Below, in pieces: positions 14,596-21,378 of a stretch of DNA of 45,478 bases (within the stretch, counting starts at the first letter, position 1; each line of letters opens with the position of its first letter). This DNA comes from Oscillospiraceae bacterium (GTDB lineage: Bacteria > Bacillota > Clostridia > Oscillospirales > Ruminococcaceae): the NCBI GenBank assembly GCA_009780025.1, contig WRAV01000015.1, forward strand, positions 1 through 45,478. Direction: 5' to 3'. Below the pieces are notes generated by a model. It was not told where the DNA came from and made no database searches. It saw only the letters and a program-made list of their open reading frames with translations. The translations under genes were made by a program, and so were the position numbers.

Positions 14596-15132
14596 ATGAT
14601 TTACACAAGCGACATAACCGAAAGCGCAGCGGCTTTGAATGTAGCGCAGTTGATGTGCGCGGCCGCGCGGACAGCACCAAAAGGCCGCGGTGTAGACCTG
14701 ATCGAAACTCTGGTGCTGGACGGTGAGGACAAAGATAAGCTAGCCGCAACCATGAGGGAGATTGGCGAGAAGACAGGCCAAGCGTTTTTCATTCGCGACG
14801 CTGGGAATATGGAAGCGGCCCACCTTGTGGTTCTCACCGGCGCGGATGTGAGCAAACCACGTGGCCTTAACTGCAAATTGTGCGGTGTCGAAGACTGCGC
14901 GGCTGCGAGCAGCGGTGGTATCTCCTGTGCGCTGACGGTCAGCGACTTGGGCATAGCAGTTGGGTCGGCGGCGTCTGTCGCAATGGATAACCGCATGGAC
15001 AACCGCATCATGTTCAGTGCGGGGATGGCGGCGCTCAAGCTCAAGCTATTTTCGGACAAGGTGGGAATTTGCTACGGTATTCCCCTTGCTACAACCGGTA
15101 AAAGTATTTTCTTTGATAGGCCGGCGCTGTAA
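14596..15132 (+). CDS. DUF2148 (ferredoxin-domain) protein
   Basis: The 178-residue protein resembles the DUF2148 family, annotated as containing a ferredoxin domain. The CKLCGVEDC motif (about residues 95-103) could bind an iron-sulfur cluster, probably with an additional Cys such as the one in GGISCAL. The glycine-rich GIAVGSAASVA stretch and KVGICYGIPLATTGKSIFFD near the C-terminus are typical. Its function is unknown. AAAGGGG precedes the ATG, and the 18-bp gap suggests an operon with ilvC, so a redox role linked to that enzyme is possible but unproven. Confidence 0.8.
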   Translation: MIYTSDITESAAALNVAQLMCAAARTAPKGRGVDLIETLVLDGEDKDKLAATMREIGEKTGQAFFIRDAGNMEAAHLVVLTGADVSKPRGLNCKLCGVEDCAAASSGGISCALTVSDLGIAVGSAASVAMDNRMDNRIMFSAGMAALKLKLFSDKVGICYGIPLATTGKSIFFDRPAL

Positions 15133-15141
15133 GAGGCAGTG

Positions 15142-15859
15142 AGAAGCTGTGTTCATAGTGTCAAGGACTTTTAAGGTCAAGGTCTTTCAAGGTCAAGGGC
15201 TGAATATTAATTCAGCCTTCGGGCTGGGTCTATTGTGCCGCTCGTGCCGCGGAGGCACTTACTTTTCTTGTCTCGCCAAGAAGAAGTAAGCAAAAGAAGG
15301 CGACTGGGGGAGGACCCGGGTTTTCTCCAAGGTCAGTCGCAAACAACTCCCCCAGGGGCCCCCACTGGTAGGTCAAGGGCACGTTGGTTGGGGCGGTAGG
15401 TTTGCGAGCGAACGATACAGCTCCGCAGCCAACATGTTTGTCAACAGCAGCACAGTCAACAGTAGCATACCTCACCGCGGGAATTCCTTACTTTAAACCC
15501 GGGCTCGCATAGCGGCTGGGTTAGTTTGCGGGTAGCCAAGGGCTCGAAATCCAAAGGCATCTACTGTTTACTCCTGCCTCTGTTGACAAGCCGGGAGCTC
15601 GCGAGAATTGCACACGAGCAAGCGCTCTGGCTCTCGCTTACCTGCCCGTGGAGAGGGGGCCTGGGGGAGTTGTTTGCGAGCGTCCTTTGCGAGACAAACC
15701 CGGTTCTCCCCCAGTCGCCTTTCTTTTGCTTACTTCTTCTTGGCGAGACAAAGAAAAGTAAGTGCCTCCGCGGCATGAGCGGCACCTTATCCTCGCCCGC
15801 AGGCGATTTAAATGTTTGGTCTTGACCTTAACGACCTTGACCTCATGAACACAAGCTCT
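15142..15859. repeat. large inverted-repeat element, copy 3 (about 0.72 kb)
   Basis: The outer ends differ from the other copies: AGAAGCTGTGTTCATAGTGT on the left and, on the complement of the right, AGAGCTTGTGTTCATGAGGT. Both lead into TCAAGG-type repeats. The inner arms at about 15205-15365 and 15655-15815 are near-perfect mirror images with the CTGGGGGAG/CTCCCCCAG hairpins. The 33-bp core is present in reverse orientation at about 15491-15522 (CCCGGGCTCGCATAGCGGCT). It lies between the DUF2148 gene and a convergent MerR gene. Confidence 0.85.
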
Positions 15860-15862
15860 AAG

Positions 15863-15910
15863 ACAGAGGACAGAGAAAGGCACTGCGCCCCCTCTGTCCT
15901 CTGTTTTTTC
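15863..15910 (+). terminator. hairpin between repeat copy 3 and the MerR gene
   Basis: ACAGAGGACAGAG (15863-15875) pairs with CTCTGTCCTCTGT (15892-15904), followed by TTTTTTC on the plus strand. It can end plus-strand transcripts from the ilvC side. On the minus strand it directly follows the MerR stop but lacks a T-run. Confidence 0.75.
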
Positions 15911-15919
15911 TTATCTGAT

Positions 15920-16738
15920 TTATGTTTTGCGAACAGGCAATTGCAGCTCGGTTAAAAAGTCCTCTTCATGCTCGGTGTTGTAGTAGGTGTTTATCGCTAG
16001 GCCGCGAACCATGCCGTCCATTACATACCCGTTTGTTTCAAGCCATCCGGCAAGTTTTTCTATCGCAGGTACGTACTCTTCGTATGGGCCGGAAAATTGC
16101 ACGGTGGCCGCCTGTGGAATGGCCGGCAGCACCTTGAATATGAAGCTGCCCTGGCTCTCCCCCAGCTCGTTGACACGGAGAACTGTTTCTACGTCAACAT
16201 CGGTTTCTTTGTAGTCCTCGTCGTGGTAGATAGAGTAGCCCCCGGCTTTATCAAAAGCGATGTTATTCGCCTGAATGAACGCGGCCATCTTCTCCCATTG
16301 GGCGGGCTCATGCTCGGGTGCGGGGATTATTTCGCGCAGGGATAGTACCTTCTCGGCCGGCAGGGACTTGAGCTCAACATCAAAAACCATACTAACTCTC
16401 TCCTTTTGCAGTTGGCCGCTCAACGCGGCGATTTTTTCGAGTTTACTTTGCTCGGTGGCAAGCGTGGCTTGCACTTCCCCAGCTTTACGCTCGAGAGCCT
16501 CTCTCAGGGTGGTGGGGTTGTTGTACAAGGGCAGCAGCGCCTTTATTTCCTCCACGCCGAAGCCCATGTCTCGCAGCTGAGTTATCCGGGCTAGCAGCGG
16601 CATTTGGGTGGCGGAGTAGAGCCGGTAGCCGGTAAATTGGTCCACCTGGGCCGGTACAAGGAGCCCGGCACTTTCGTAATGGCGGAGCATCCGCGCCGAC
16701 ACCCGCACCATCTTTGAAAACTCACCGATTTTGAACAA
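15920..16738 (-). CDS. MerR-family regulator with GyrI-like effector-binding domain
   Basis: The 272-residue protein has an N-terminal MerR winged helix (SARMLRHYESAGLLVPAQ, GYRLYSATQ), a coiled coil (about 78-115) and a C-terminal GyrI/AraC-effector-type domain of about 155 residues with paired Glu/Tyr-rich segments. This is the BmrR-like arrangement, in which hydrophobic cations or similar drugs bind the C-terminal domain. It starts with TTG at 16738 after GAGGTGAG. A 19-bp-spacer promoter (16781-16811) suggests self-activation. No transporter is adjacent, so its target is unclear. The same promoter and ribosome-site sequence recurs about 745 bp away without the gene. Confidence 0.9.
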   Translation of the reverse strand: MFKIGEFSKMVRVSARMLRHYESAGLLVPAQVDQFTGYRLYSATQMPLLARITQLRDMGFGVEEIKALLPLYNNPTTLREALERKAGEVQATLATEQSKLEKIAALSGQLQKERVSMVFDVELKSLPAEKVLSLREIIPAPEHEPAQWEKMAAFIQANNIAFDKAGGYSIYHDEDYKETDVDVETVLRVNELGESQGSFIFKVLPAIPQAATVQFSGPYEEYVPAIEKLAGWLETNGYVMDGMVRGLAINTYYNTEHEEDFLTELQLPVRKT

Positions 16739-16780
16739 GCAAACTCACCTCGGTTCTTCGCGATCTGGGGTTGCGACCTA

Positions 16781-16811
16781 AGTCTACACCTTGACATGGT
16801 GGCAGAGTCAA
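16781..16811 (-). promoter_or_regulatory. MerR-type 19-bp-spacer promoter
   Basis: On the minus strand TTGACT (16806-16811) and TAGACT (16781-16786) are 19 bp apart, the spacing used by MerR activators, directly upstream of the MerR/GyrI-type gene. Confidence 0.7.
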
Positions 16812-16826
16812 TAGGTATTTGAAAAT

Positions 16827-17069
16827 TTATTTTATCTCCTGCTCTAGAACGTCGAATTCGGGTGTATTGAAAAACTGCCCCAGTGTGATTTCGAGGCCGT
16901 CGCATAACTTCTTAATTGTAACGATTCCAGGATTCCTGCTTTTGGAATTAAGTATGCTGTAAACAGTCATGGGCGGTACACCGGAAATATTGGCAATGGC
17001 ATTGATCGCCACTCCTTTTTGCTCGCATAACTCAACGATTCTATTGGCAACCACCTGTTTTGTATTCAT
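16827..17069 (-). CDS. XRE-family (Cro/CI-type) transcriptional repressor, copy A
   Basis: The 80-residue protein is a single helix-turn-helix domain of the Cro/CI type: helix 2 around NAIANISG, recognition helix around VPPMTVYSILN, then IVTIKKLCDGLEITLGQFF and a conserved tail LEQEIK. It diverges from the RHH-like gene at 17221, and four copies of a 14-bp palindrome related to TAAGATATATCTTA lie between them; one (17084-17097) sits over its own leader. It therefore probably represses itself and the small gene. Compared with copy B, the C-terminal half is nearly identical but the recognition-helix residues differ (PPMTV versus DPSTI), matching the change in operator sequence. GGAGG precedes the ATG by 10 bp. 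Confidence 0.88.
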   Translation of the reverse strand: MNTKQVVANRIVELCEQKGVAINAIANISGVPPMTVYSILNSKSRNPGIVTIKKLCDGLEITLGQFFNTPEFDVLEQEIK

Positions 17070-17083
17070 CTCTAATCAACCTC

Positions 17084-17184
17084 CAAAATATATCTTAGAC
17101 AATTTTAGCTCAATCTACGATATATCCTCTAAGATATATATTGTATTTTGGAGGCAATGGTGTTATAATATACGATATATCTTA
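17084..17184. promoter_or_regulatory. divergent control region A with four 14-bp operators
   Basis: Sites related to TAAGATATATCTTA lie at 17084-17097, 17116-17129, 17130-17143 and 17171-17184; the last matches 13 of 14. The plus-strand promoter for the small gene is TTGTAT (17141-17146), a 17-bp gap and TATAAT (17164-17169). One operator overlaps the -35 and another sits just past the -10. Confidence 0.75.
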
Positions 17185-17220
17185 TGGCGTTAGGATGATT
17201 ATCCGGAAAGGAAGGACATC

Positions 17221-17388
17221 ATGAAACAGTTCACGGTTGAATTTGATGAAATGACATGCAAATGGTTAGTACATATAGCGGAGTTGACCGGCAAATCAGT
17301 AGAGGGCGTTATCGTTGATGGGATACATAATCAGCTTGTAGCTTTTGAGGACGGTATTTGCAAATCTTTTACTTACTCAGAACAATAA
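17221..17388 (+). CDS. small ribbon-helix-helix-like protein, copy A
   Basis: The 55-residue protein begins MKQFTVEFDEMTCKWLVHIA. A short N-terminal strand and two predicted helices separated by a TGKS turn suggest a ribbon-helix-helix DNA-binding fold, but there is no firm family match. It is nearly identical to copy B. It is divergently transcribed from XRE copy A, has a GGAAAGGAAGG ribosome site and a strong terminator, and its promoter is framed by XRE operators. The arrangement resembles a Cro/CI-like switch or a regulator pair; a toxin/antitoxin role is possible but not indicated by any toxin motif. Confidence 0.8.
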   Translation: MKQFTVEFDEMTCKWLVHIAELTGKSVEGVIVDGIHNQLVAFEDGICKSFTYSEQ

Positions 17389-17410
17389 GCTCAAGTTTTT
17401 GCATGTAAAG

Positions 17411-17468
17411 TAATCAAGCCTTGAAGCGGAAAGTCAACACTGCTTCAAGGCTTGATTATTGTATTTTT
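17411..17468 (+). terminator. terminator of RHH-like gene A
   Basis: A perfect 17-bp stem, TAATCAAGCCTTGAAGC (17411-17427) with its complement (17442-17458), is followed by TTGTATTTTTG. Confidence 0.9.
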
Positions 17469-17525
17469 GCGTTTTCTGCCTTTGAAAACTCACCTCGATT
17501 CTTCGCGATCTGGGGTTGCAACCTA

Positions 17526-17556
17526 AGTCTACGCCTTGACATGGTGGCAGAGTCAA
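17526..17556 (-). promoter_or_regulatory. orphan duplicate of the MerR-type promoter
   Basis: TTGACT (17551-17556) and TAGACT (17526-17531) on the minus strand again have a 19-bp spacer and the same surrounding bases as at 16781. A copied GAGGTGAG follows, but no coding region begins after it. If active, it would make RNA antisense to the end of RHH-like gene A. Confidence 0.6.
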
Positions 17557-17571
17557 TAGGTATTTGAAAAT

Positions 17572-17814
17572 TTATTTTATCTCCTGCTCTAGAACGTCGA
17601 ATTCGGGTGTGCTGAAAAACTGCCCCAGTGTGATTTCGAGGCCGTCGCATATTTTTTTGATAGAGGCAACTTCCGGGCTTTTGCTTTTTTCGCCGAGGAT
17701 GCTGTAGATGGTGGATGGGTCCACTCCGCAAATGGTTGCGAGGCTGTTGGCATTTAGCCCTTTGTTATTGCACAGCTCATGAATTCTATCAGCTATCGCT
17801 TCTTTCAATGTCAT
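17572..17814 (-). CDS. XRE-family (Cro/CI-type) transcriptional repressor, copy B
   Basis: The 80-residue paralogue of copy A begins MTLKEAIADRIHELCNNKGL; the helix-turn-helix covers about residues 23-42 with recognition helix VDPSTIYSILG. Its last 30 residues are almost the same as in copy A and in the remnant at 12030. It diverges from the small gene at 17944 across a region with three TGGGACNNGTCCCA-type operators, which it presumably binds. GGGAGG lies ahead of the ATG. The different operators and recognition helix imply that it does not cross-regulate module A. Confidence 0.88.
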   Translation of the reverse strand: MTLKEAIADRIHELCNNKGLNANSLATICGVDPSTIYSILGEKSKSPEVASIKKICDGLEITLGQFFSTPEFDVLEQEIK

Positions 17815-17833
17815 CTTCTATTTCCTCCCAATC

Positions 17834-17928
17834 TGTGATGTGTCCCAATGTTATTGTAGGCGATTTAGAGAAAATATCTCTGGGACTTGTCCCAGAGATA
17901 TTTATATGGTATTATTGGACACATCCCA
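17834..17928. promoter_or_regulatory. divergent control region B with three 14-bp operators
   Basis: The sites are TGTGATGTGTCCCA (17834-17847), TGGGACTTGTCCCA (17881-17894, within a near-perfect 28-bp palindrome from 17874 to 17901) and TTGGACACATCCCA (17915-17928). The plus-strand promoter is TTGTCC (17887-17892), 17 bp, TATTAT (17910-17915). As in region A, one operator covers the -35 and one lies just after the -10. Confidence 0.8.
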
Positions 17929-17943
17929 GAAAGGAGGGGCATC

Positions 17944-18108
17944 ATGAAACAGTTCACGGTTGAGTTTGATGAAATGACATGCAAATGGTTAGTACATATA
18001 GCGGAGTTGACCGGCAAATCAATAGAGAGCGTTATCGTTGATGGGATACATAATCAGCTTGTAGCTTTTGAGGACGGTATTTGCAAATCTTTTACTTATT
18101 CCGAATAG
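17944..18108 (+). CDS. small ribbon-helix-helix-like protein, copy B
   Basis: This 54-residue protein differs from copy A at only a few positions (SIES for SVEG) and ends FTYSE. Its predicted fold and uncertain function are as for copy A. AAAGGAGG precedes the ATG at 17944; the frame is open upstream but crosses the operator and promoter, so this start is secure. It is controlled by region B and ended by the hairpin at 18137. Confidence 0.82.
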   Translation: MKQFTVEFDEMTCKWLVHIAELTGKSIESVIVDGIHNQLVAFEDGICKSFTYSE

Positions 18109-18136
18109 TAAAATTAAGTTTTACATACAAAAAACT

Positions 18137-18185
18137 AGGCCTTGAAGCGGCGAGGCCGGCACTGCTTCAAGGCTTTACATTTCAG
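18137..18185 (+). terminator. terminator of RHH-like gene B
   Basis: GCCTTGAAGC (18139-18148) pairs with GCTTCAAGGC (18164-18173), followed by a weak TTTACATTT tail. It corresponds to the hairpin after copy A. Confidence 0.75.
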
Positions 18186-18202
18186 TTAAACGAGTTCTTA
18201 TG

Positions 18203-18265
18203 TCGCGGGCGGCAAGATGCCGCCCCTACATCCATAGCTTGTTGTAGGGGGCATCACGCCCGCAA
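18203..18265. repeat. pair of facing REP-like palindromes
   Basis: GGGCGGC-AAGAT-GCCGCCC followed by CTACA is mirrored by TGTAGGGGGCATCACGCCC. The two units together can form a longer hairpin with an AT-rich loop. Confidence 0.7.
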
Positions 18266-18306
18266 AATTGATTCCATCAGCAAGCTGGATACGTAGGGCC
18301 TCACCA

Positions 18307-18335
18307 TTGTTTTTTCTCACGCTCTGCCTTATAAT
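18307..18335 (+). promoter_or_regulatory. promoter very close to the start of the next gene
   Basis: TTGTTT (18307-18312), 17 bp, TATAAT (18330-18335). A start site about 7 bp downstream would fall within a few bases of the ATG at 18345, so the mRNA may be leaderless. Confidence 0.65.
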
Positions 18336-18344
18336 GTAAGACAT

Positions 18345-18650
18345 ATGAAAACTTATAAGAACCCGAACTGCAAAAAAGTTCGCGGCAGCCATTTGCTTGA
18401 GGTCAGCTGCGCCCATTGCAAGTGCTTTATCGCGAACTACCAAAAGGTGGGCGAGAGCAACTTTGTCAAGATGTACAACGAGCGGATTGTCGATGGCAGT
18501 ATCGATTTTTCGCAGTATCACGGTGCGCTGTTTTGCCCGGACTGCGGGGAGCGTATTGCCACCCGGTATATGACCAAGATGGACAAAAAAGAGGCGTATC
18601 GGCTGGTGCCGAGCGCTTTTAACAAGAAGAAAGTTGGCGGTAAAGCATGA
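18345..18650 (+). CDS. small Cys-rich (zinc-ribbon-like) protein of unknown function
   Basis: The 101-residue protein has two CxxC pairs, CAHC (about 23-26) and CPDCGERI (about 65-68), spaced as in a zinc ribbon, and a basic C-terminus. I recognise no specific family. Its stop overlaps the start of the following acetyltransferase (ATGATG), so the two are probably translated together. No Shine-Dalgarno sequence precedes the ATG, and the promoter is only about 10 bp away, which fits leaderless translation. A zinc-binding RNA- or protein-interaction role is a guess. Confidence 0.65.
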   Translation: MKTYKNPNCKKVRGSHLLEVSCAHCKCFIANYQKVGESNFVKMYNERIVDGSIDFSQYHGALFCPDCGERIATRYMTKMDKKEAYRLVPSAFNKKKVGGKA

Positions 18651-19381
18651 TGCGGGAATCCGACTTGTCCGAAAAGCTGAATATCCGACAGGAGGCGCCG
18701 GGAGACTACGCAGGTGTTTACGCGCTAACAAAGGCAGCGTTTGACGGCACCGAACACTGCGACGGTGACGAACAAGAGCTGCCCGGACGGCTGCGCGGGC
18801 GAGTGGAGTTTATTCCCAAGCTTTCGCTGGTGGCCGAGTTAGGTGGGAGGTTGGTTGGGCATATCATGTTTTCGCCGATTACAATCGGCGGGCATTCGGC
18901 GCTCTGCATGGGCCCGGTATCGGTGCTGCCGGAGTTTCAAAGCCGGGGAGTAGGCAGCGCATTAATCGAGAAGGGGCATGCGGTGGCCCGCTCTCTTGGA
19001 TTTTCGGTTTGTGTGCTGGTAGGCCACGAGAATTACTACCCGCGGTTTGGGTATGAGCCAATCAGTCGGCACGGAATAACCTTCCCATTTGAGGCTCCGG
19101 AAGATTGCAAGATGGTGAAGTTTCTCAGCGAGGACGGCAAGGACGTTCGCGGCGCAGCAGTTTTCCCGCCGGAGCTTGAGCCGCCAAAGGAACAGTTCAC
19201 AGAGGAGCAGCTGCAGGAATCTTTGCAGGCGATAGCTTCTCTGCTGGGCAAGTGTGAGAAGGCGCAGGAAAAGCTTGAGGCGGGCGCCGCGCAACACACA
19301 TTGATGATGAACAGAATACGGGCTCTGCAAATCTCAAAATCGTTGATAGAAAAGGCGATGGGGGAAGGGGCCGGCGAGTAA
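18647..19381 (+). CDS. GNAT-family N-acetyltransferase with C-terminal coiled coil
   Basis: The 244-residue protein has a GNAT domain in its first 165 residues: VAELGGRLVGHIMFSP, the acetyl-CoA loop EFQSRGVGSALIEKG (about 96-110) and VLVGHENYYPRFGYEP typical of the YhbS-like subfamily. About 75 extra residues rich in Glu, Gln and Leu follow, predicted to form a coiled coil. The substrate is unknown. It overlaps the small Cys-rich gene by 4 bp and lies 18 bp before another GNAT gene. Confidence 0.87.
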   Translation: MMRESDLSEKLNIRQEAPGDYAGVYALTKAAFDGTEHCDGDEQELPGRLRGRVEFIPKLSLVAELGGRLVGHIMFSPITIGGHSALCMGPVSVLPEFQSRGVGSALIEKGHAVARSLGFSVCVLVGHENYYPRFGYEPISRHGITFPFEAPEDCKMVKFLSEDGKDVRGAAVFPPELEPPKEQFTEEQLQESLQAIASLLGKCEKAQEKLEAGAAQHTLMMNRIRALQISKSLIEKAMGEGAGE

Positions 19382-19399
19382 CGCGGAGGTAAGACAATT

Positions 19400-19876
19400 T
19401 TGGATATACGACTTGCGACACTTGAAGATGTCGAGCCAATATGTTTGCTGTACAACGAGTTTTTTGCCTACAACGCGGAACTGCAACCTGAATACTGTTA
19501 CGCCGCCAATGAGGGCGGAGAGTACCCCAAAAGCACGATAACAAGCGACAGCTCCGACATCTTCCTGGCGATTGCGGATGGCGAGATTGCGGGGTTCATT
19601 CATGTGAGGGAAGGGCAAACACCGCCATTTGATTCTGTTGTTTCGCACAAGTATGCTGAGATTATCGACTTTATTGTAACAGGTACACACAGAAGAAAAG
19701 GACTGGGCGCAAAGTTGCTTGATGCGGTTAAGCAGTGGAGCAGCGCGCGAAATCTCGCTTACATTGAGATTCTTGCTCTATCCAACGCGGAGGATGCAAT
19801 CAAGTTTTATCGGCGCGAGGACTTTGCCACGGTATCACACACGATGAGATTTTCACTAACAAAAACTGAAGATTAG
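19400..19876 (+). CDS. GNAT-family N-acetyltransferase
   Basis: The 158-residue protein is a complete GNAT domain: IADGEIAGFIHV, DFIVTGTHRRKGLGAKLLDA (acetyl-CoA-binding loop) and YIEILALSNAEDAIKFYRRE. It uses a TTG start at 19400 preceded by GGAGG; no ATG fits. It is probably in one operon with its two upstream neighbours and the oxidoreductase 11 bp downstream. Confidence 0.85.
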   Translation: MDIRLATLEDVEPICLLYNEFFAYNAELQPEYCYAANEGGEYPKSTITSDSSDIFLAIADGEIAGFIHVREGQTPPFDSVVSHKYAEIIDFIVTGTHRRKGLGAKLLDAVKQWSSARNLAYIEILALSNAEDAIKFYRREDFATVSHTMRFSLTKTED

Positions 19877-19887
19877 GAGCATCATAC

Positions 19888-21378
19888 ATGAGCAAACGCG
19901 TTATCGTAGTAGGCGGCGGGATAGCCGGGCTCTCGGCTGGGGTATATGCCAAAAAGTGCGGATTCGACGTCACTATTCTGGAGAGTCACAGCATTGCCGG
20001 GGGCAACTGCACTTCCTGGCGGCGGGGAGACTATCTCTTTGAGGGCGGGATGCACTGGCTGACCGGCTCAAAGAACGGGGAACCGGTCAACAAACTGTGG
20101 CGGCATATCGGCGCACTGGATAACAGCGTCGAAATTCACACGCGGGAGCCGTTTGCCCAGTACGATTACAAGGGCACGCCCATAAAGCTTAGCCGAAATA
20201 TCGACCTTACCATGTGGCACCTAGCCGAACACTCTTCCAAAGATTTCCAGGCGATACGTGCGATGAGCGAGGCTGTCCGCCGGGTAAGCAAGCTCTATAT
20301 GCCGATAAGCGACCTGCGCGGAGTAAAAGCCACCAAAAAGCAGCGCATACCGGCCTCTTTGGCCTTCAACTTCCTCACGACCTCTAAAATGCTGAAGGCT
20401 TACTCTAAGGTCTCGCGCGAGGAGTATATTGCCCAGTTCAAGCACGAGGGGATTCAGGAGACGTTTCGGGCTTTCGTTGAAGAAAAGAGCGGGTTTTTCC
20501 CATTTCTCATGACCTTTGGTACGCTGGCCAGGGGGGACGGCGGATTCCCGGAGGGTGGTTCGCTGCCCTTTGTCCAGCGGATAGTCGATACATTTGAGAG
20601 GCTTGGCGGTAAGCTTTTGCTGGGCACGCCTGTAGAGCGGGTGATTGTAGAAAACGGCAAAGCTGTCGGGGTGATGGTTGCCGGCCAGCGAATGGATACC
20701 GACTTTGTTATAGTCACCACCGACACCATGGCGCTTGAACAGCTGTTCGAGGTGCCGCCAAAAGCTTCTTGGCTGGACGAGATGCGCAGGGAAACCAGGC
20801 CCACTATGTGTGTTCACGTTGCGCTGGGGATAAATGCCGACCTGAGCGCCTACGCCGAGCGATATGTCTGGAAGCTGGAGGAGCCTATTAAGTTGGCCGA
20901 CGAGACTATTGAATACCTGGGCTTTAACAACTACGCCGGAGACACCACCTACAACCCGCCAGGCAAGACCGCGGTGACCATCCATTTGACAGGCAACAGC
21001 TACGACTTCTGGAAGGCGGCCAAGGCGGAGGGCTGTTACGCTGACGAAAAACAAAAAATCGCCGACAAAGTAATCGTGGCGATTGAGAAGCAAATACCTG
21101 AGACAAAAGGCAAAGTAGAAGTGGTCGATGTTGCCACCCCGCTGACCTACGAGCGATATTGCGGCAACTGGAAAGGCTCCTGGATGACCGAGATGACCAC
21201 GGACAAAATGCTGAAAATGAAGCCGTATCCCGCTGTGATTGATGGGCTTAGCGGCCTCTACTTGGCCGGCCAGCGGCTGATGCCACCTGGTGGGTTGCCA
21301 GTGGCGCTAATGACTGGGCGGATGGCGGTGCAGCATCTTTGTAAGGATACGGGGAAGTTGTTTGTTAGTGAGGAGTAG
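19888..21378 (+). CDS. CrtI-like NAD(P)/FAD-dependent oxidoreductase
   Basis: The 496-residue protein opens with the dinucleotide-binding VVGGGIAGLSAGVYA and has the acidic residue ending strand 2 (TILES), GGNCTSWRRGDY, a central substrate domain and a C-terminal GLYLAGQRLMPPGGLPVAL FAD motif. This is the phytoene desaturase/retinol saturase-like family. In Firmicutes without carotenoid genes the substrate is unknown, and no phytoene synthase is present here. The start follows AGGAG at 19876-19880. Long REP-like spacers follow, with no strong terminator. Confidence 0.87.
   Translation: MSKRVIVVGGGIAGLSAGVYAKKCGFDVTILESHSIAGGNCTSWRRGDYLFEGGMHWLTGSKNGEPVNKLWRHIGALDNSVEIHTREPFAQYDYKGTPIKLSRNIDLTMWHLAEHSSKDFQAIRAMSEAVRRVSKLYMPISDLRGVKATKKQRIPASLAFNFLTTSKMLKAYSKVSREEYIAQFKHEGIQETFRAFVEEKSGFFPFLMTFGTLARGDGGFPEGGSLPFVQRIVDTFERLGGKLLLGTPVERVIVENGKAVGVMVAGQRMDTDFVIVTTDTMALEQLFEVPPKASWLDEMRRETRPTMCVHVALGINADLSAYAERYVWKLEEPIKLADETIEYLGFNNYAGDTTYNPPGKTAVTIHLTGNSYDFWKAAKAEGCYADEKQKIADKVIVAIEKQIPETKGKVEVVDVATPLTYERYCGNWKGSWMTEMTTDKMLKMKPYPAVIDGLSGLYLAGQRLMPPGGLPVALMTGRMAVQHLCKDTGKLFVSEE

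Larger units (their letters stand above)
16740..17470. repeat. tandem duplication, unit 1 (XRE/RHH-like module A)
   Basis: The unit runs from the MerR ribosome site through the MerR promoter, XRE gene A, the divergent control region, RHH-like gene A and its terminator. It is repeated next door at 17480-18185. The segment over the MerR promoter and 3' part of the XRE gene is almost identical between units, as are the small genes; the 5' half of the XRE gene and the intergenic operators are not. Confidence 0.85.
17480..18185. repeat. tandem duplication, unit 2 (XRE/RHH-like module B)
   Basis: This is the second unit of the duplication described at 16740. Its left edge copies the MerR ribosome site and promoter but not the MerR gene. 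The XRE 3' region and small gene match unit 1 closely, while the operators are of a different sequence class. Confidence 0.85.

Noticed and set aside
20221-21093. 290-codon frame antisense to the CrtI-like gene, and similar long antisense frames over purF, ispH and the SPFH gene
   Set aside because: They are shadows caused by codon bias of the real genes; none has a start signal or protein signature.
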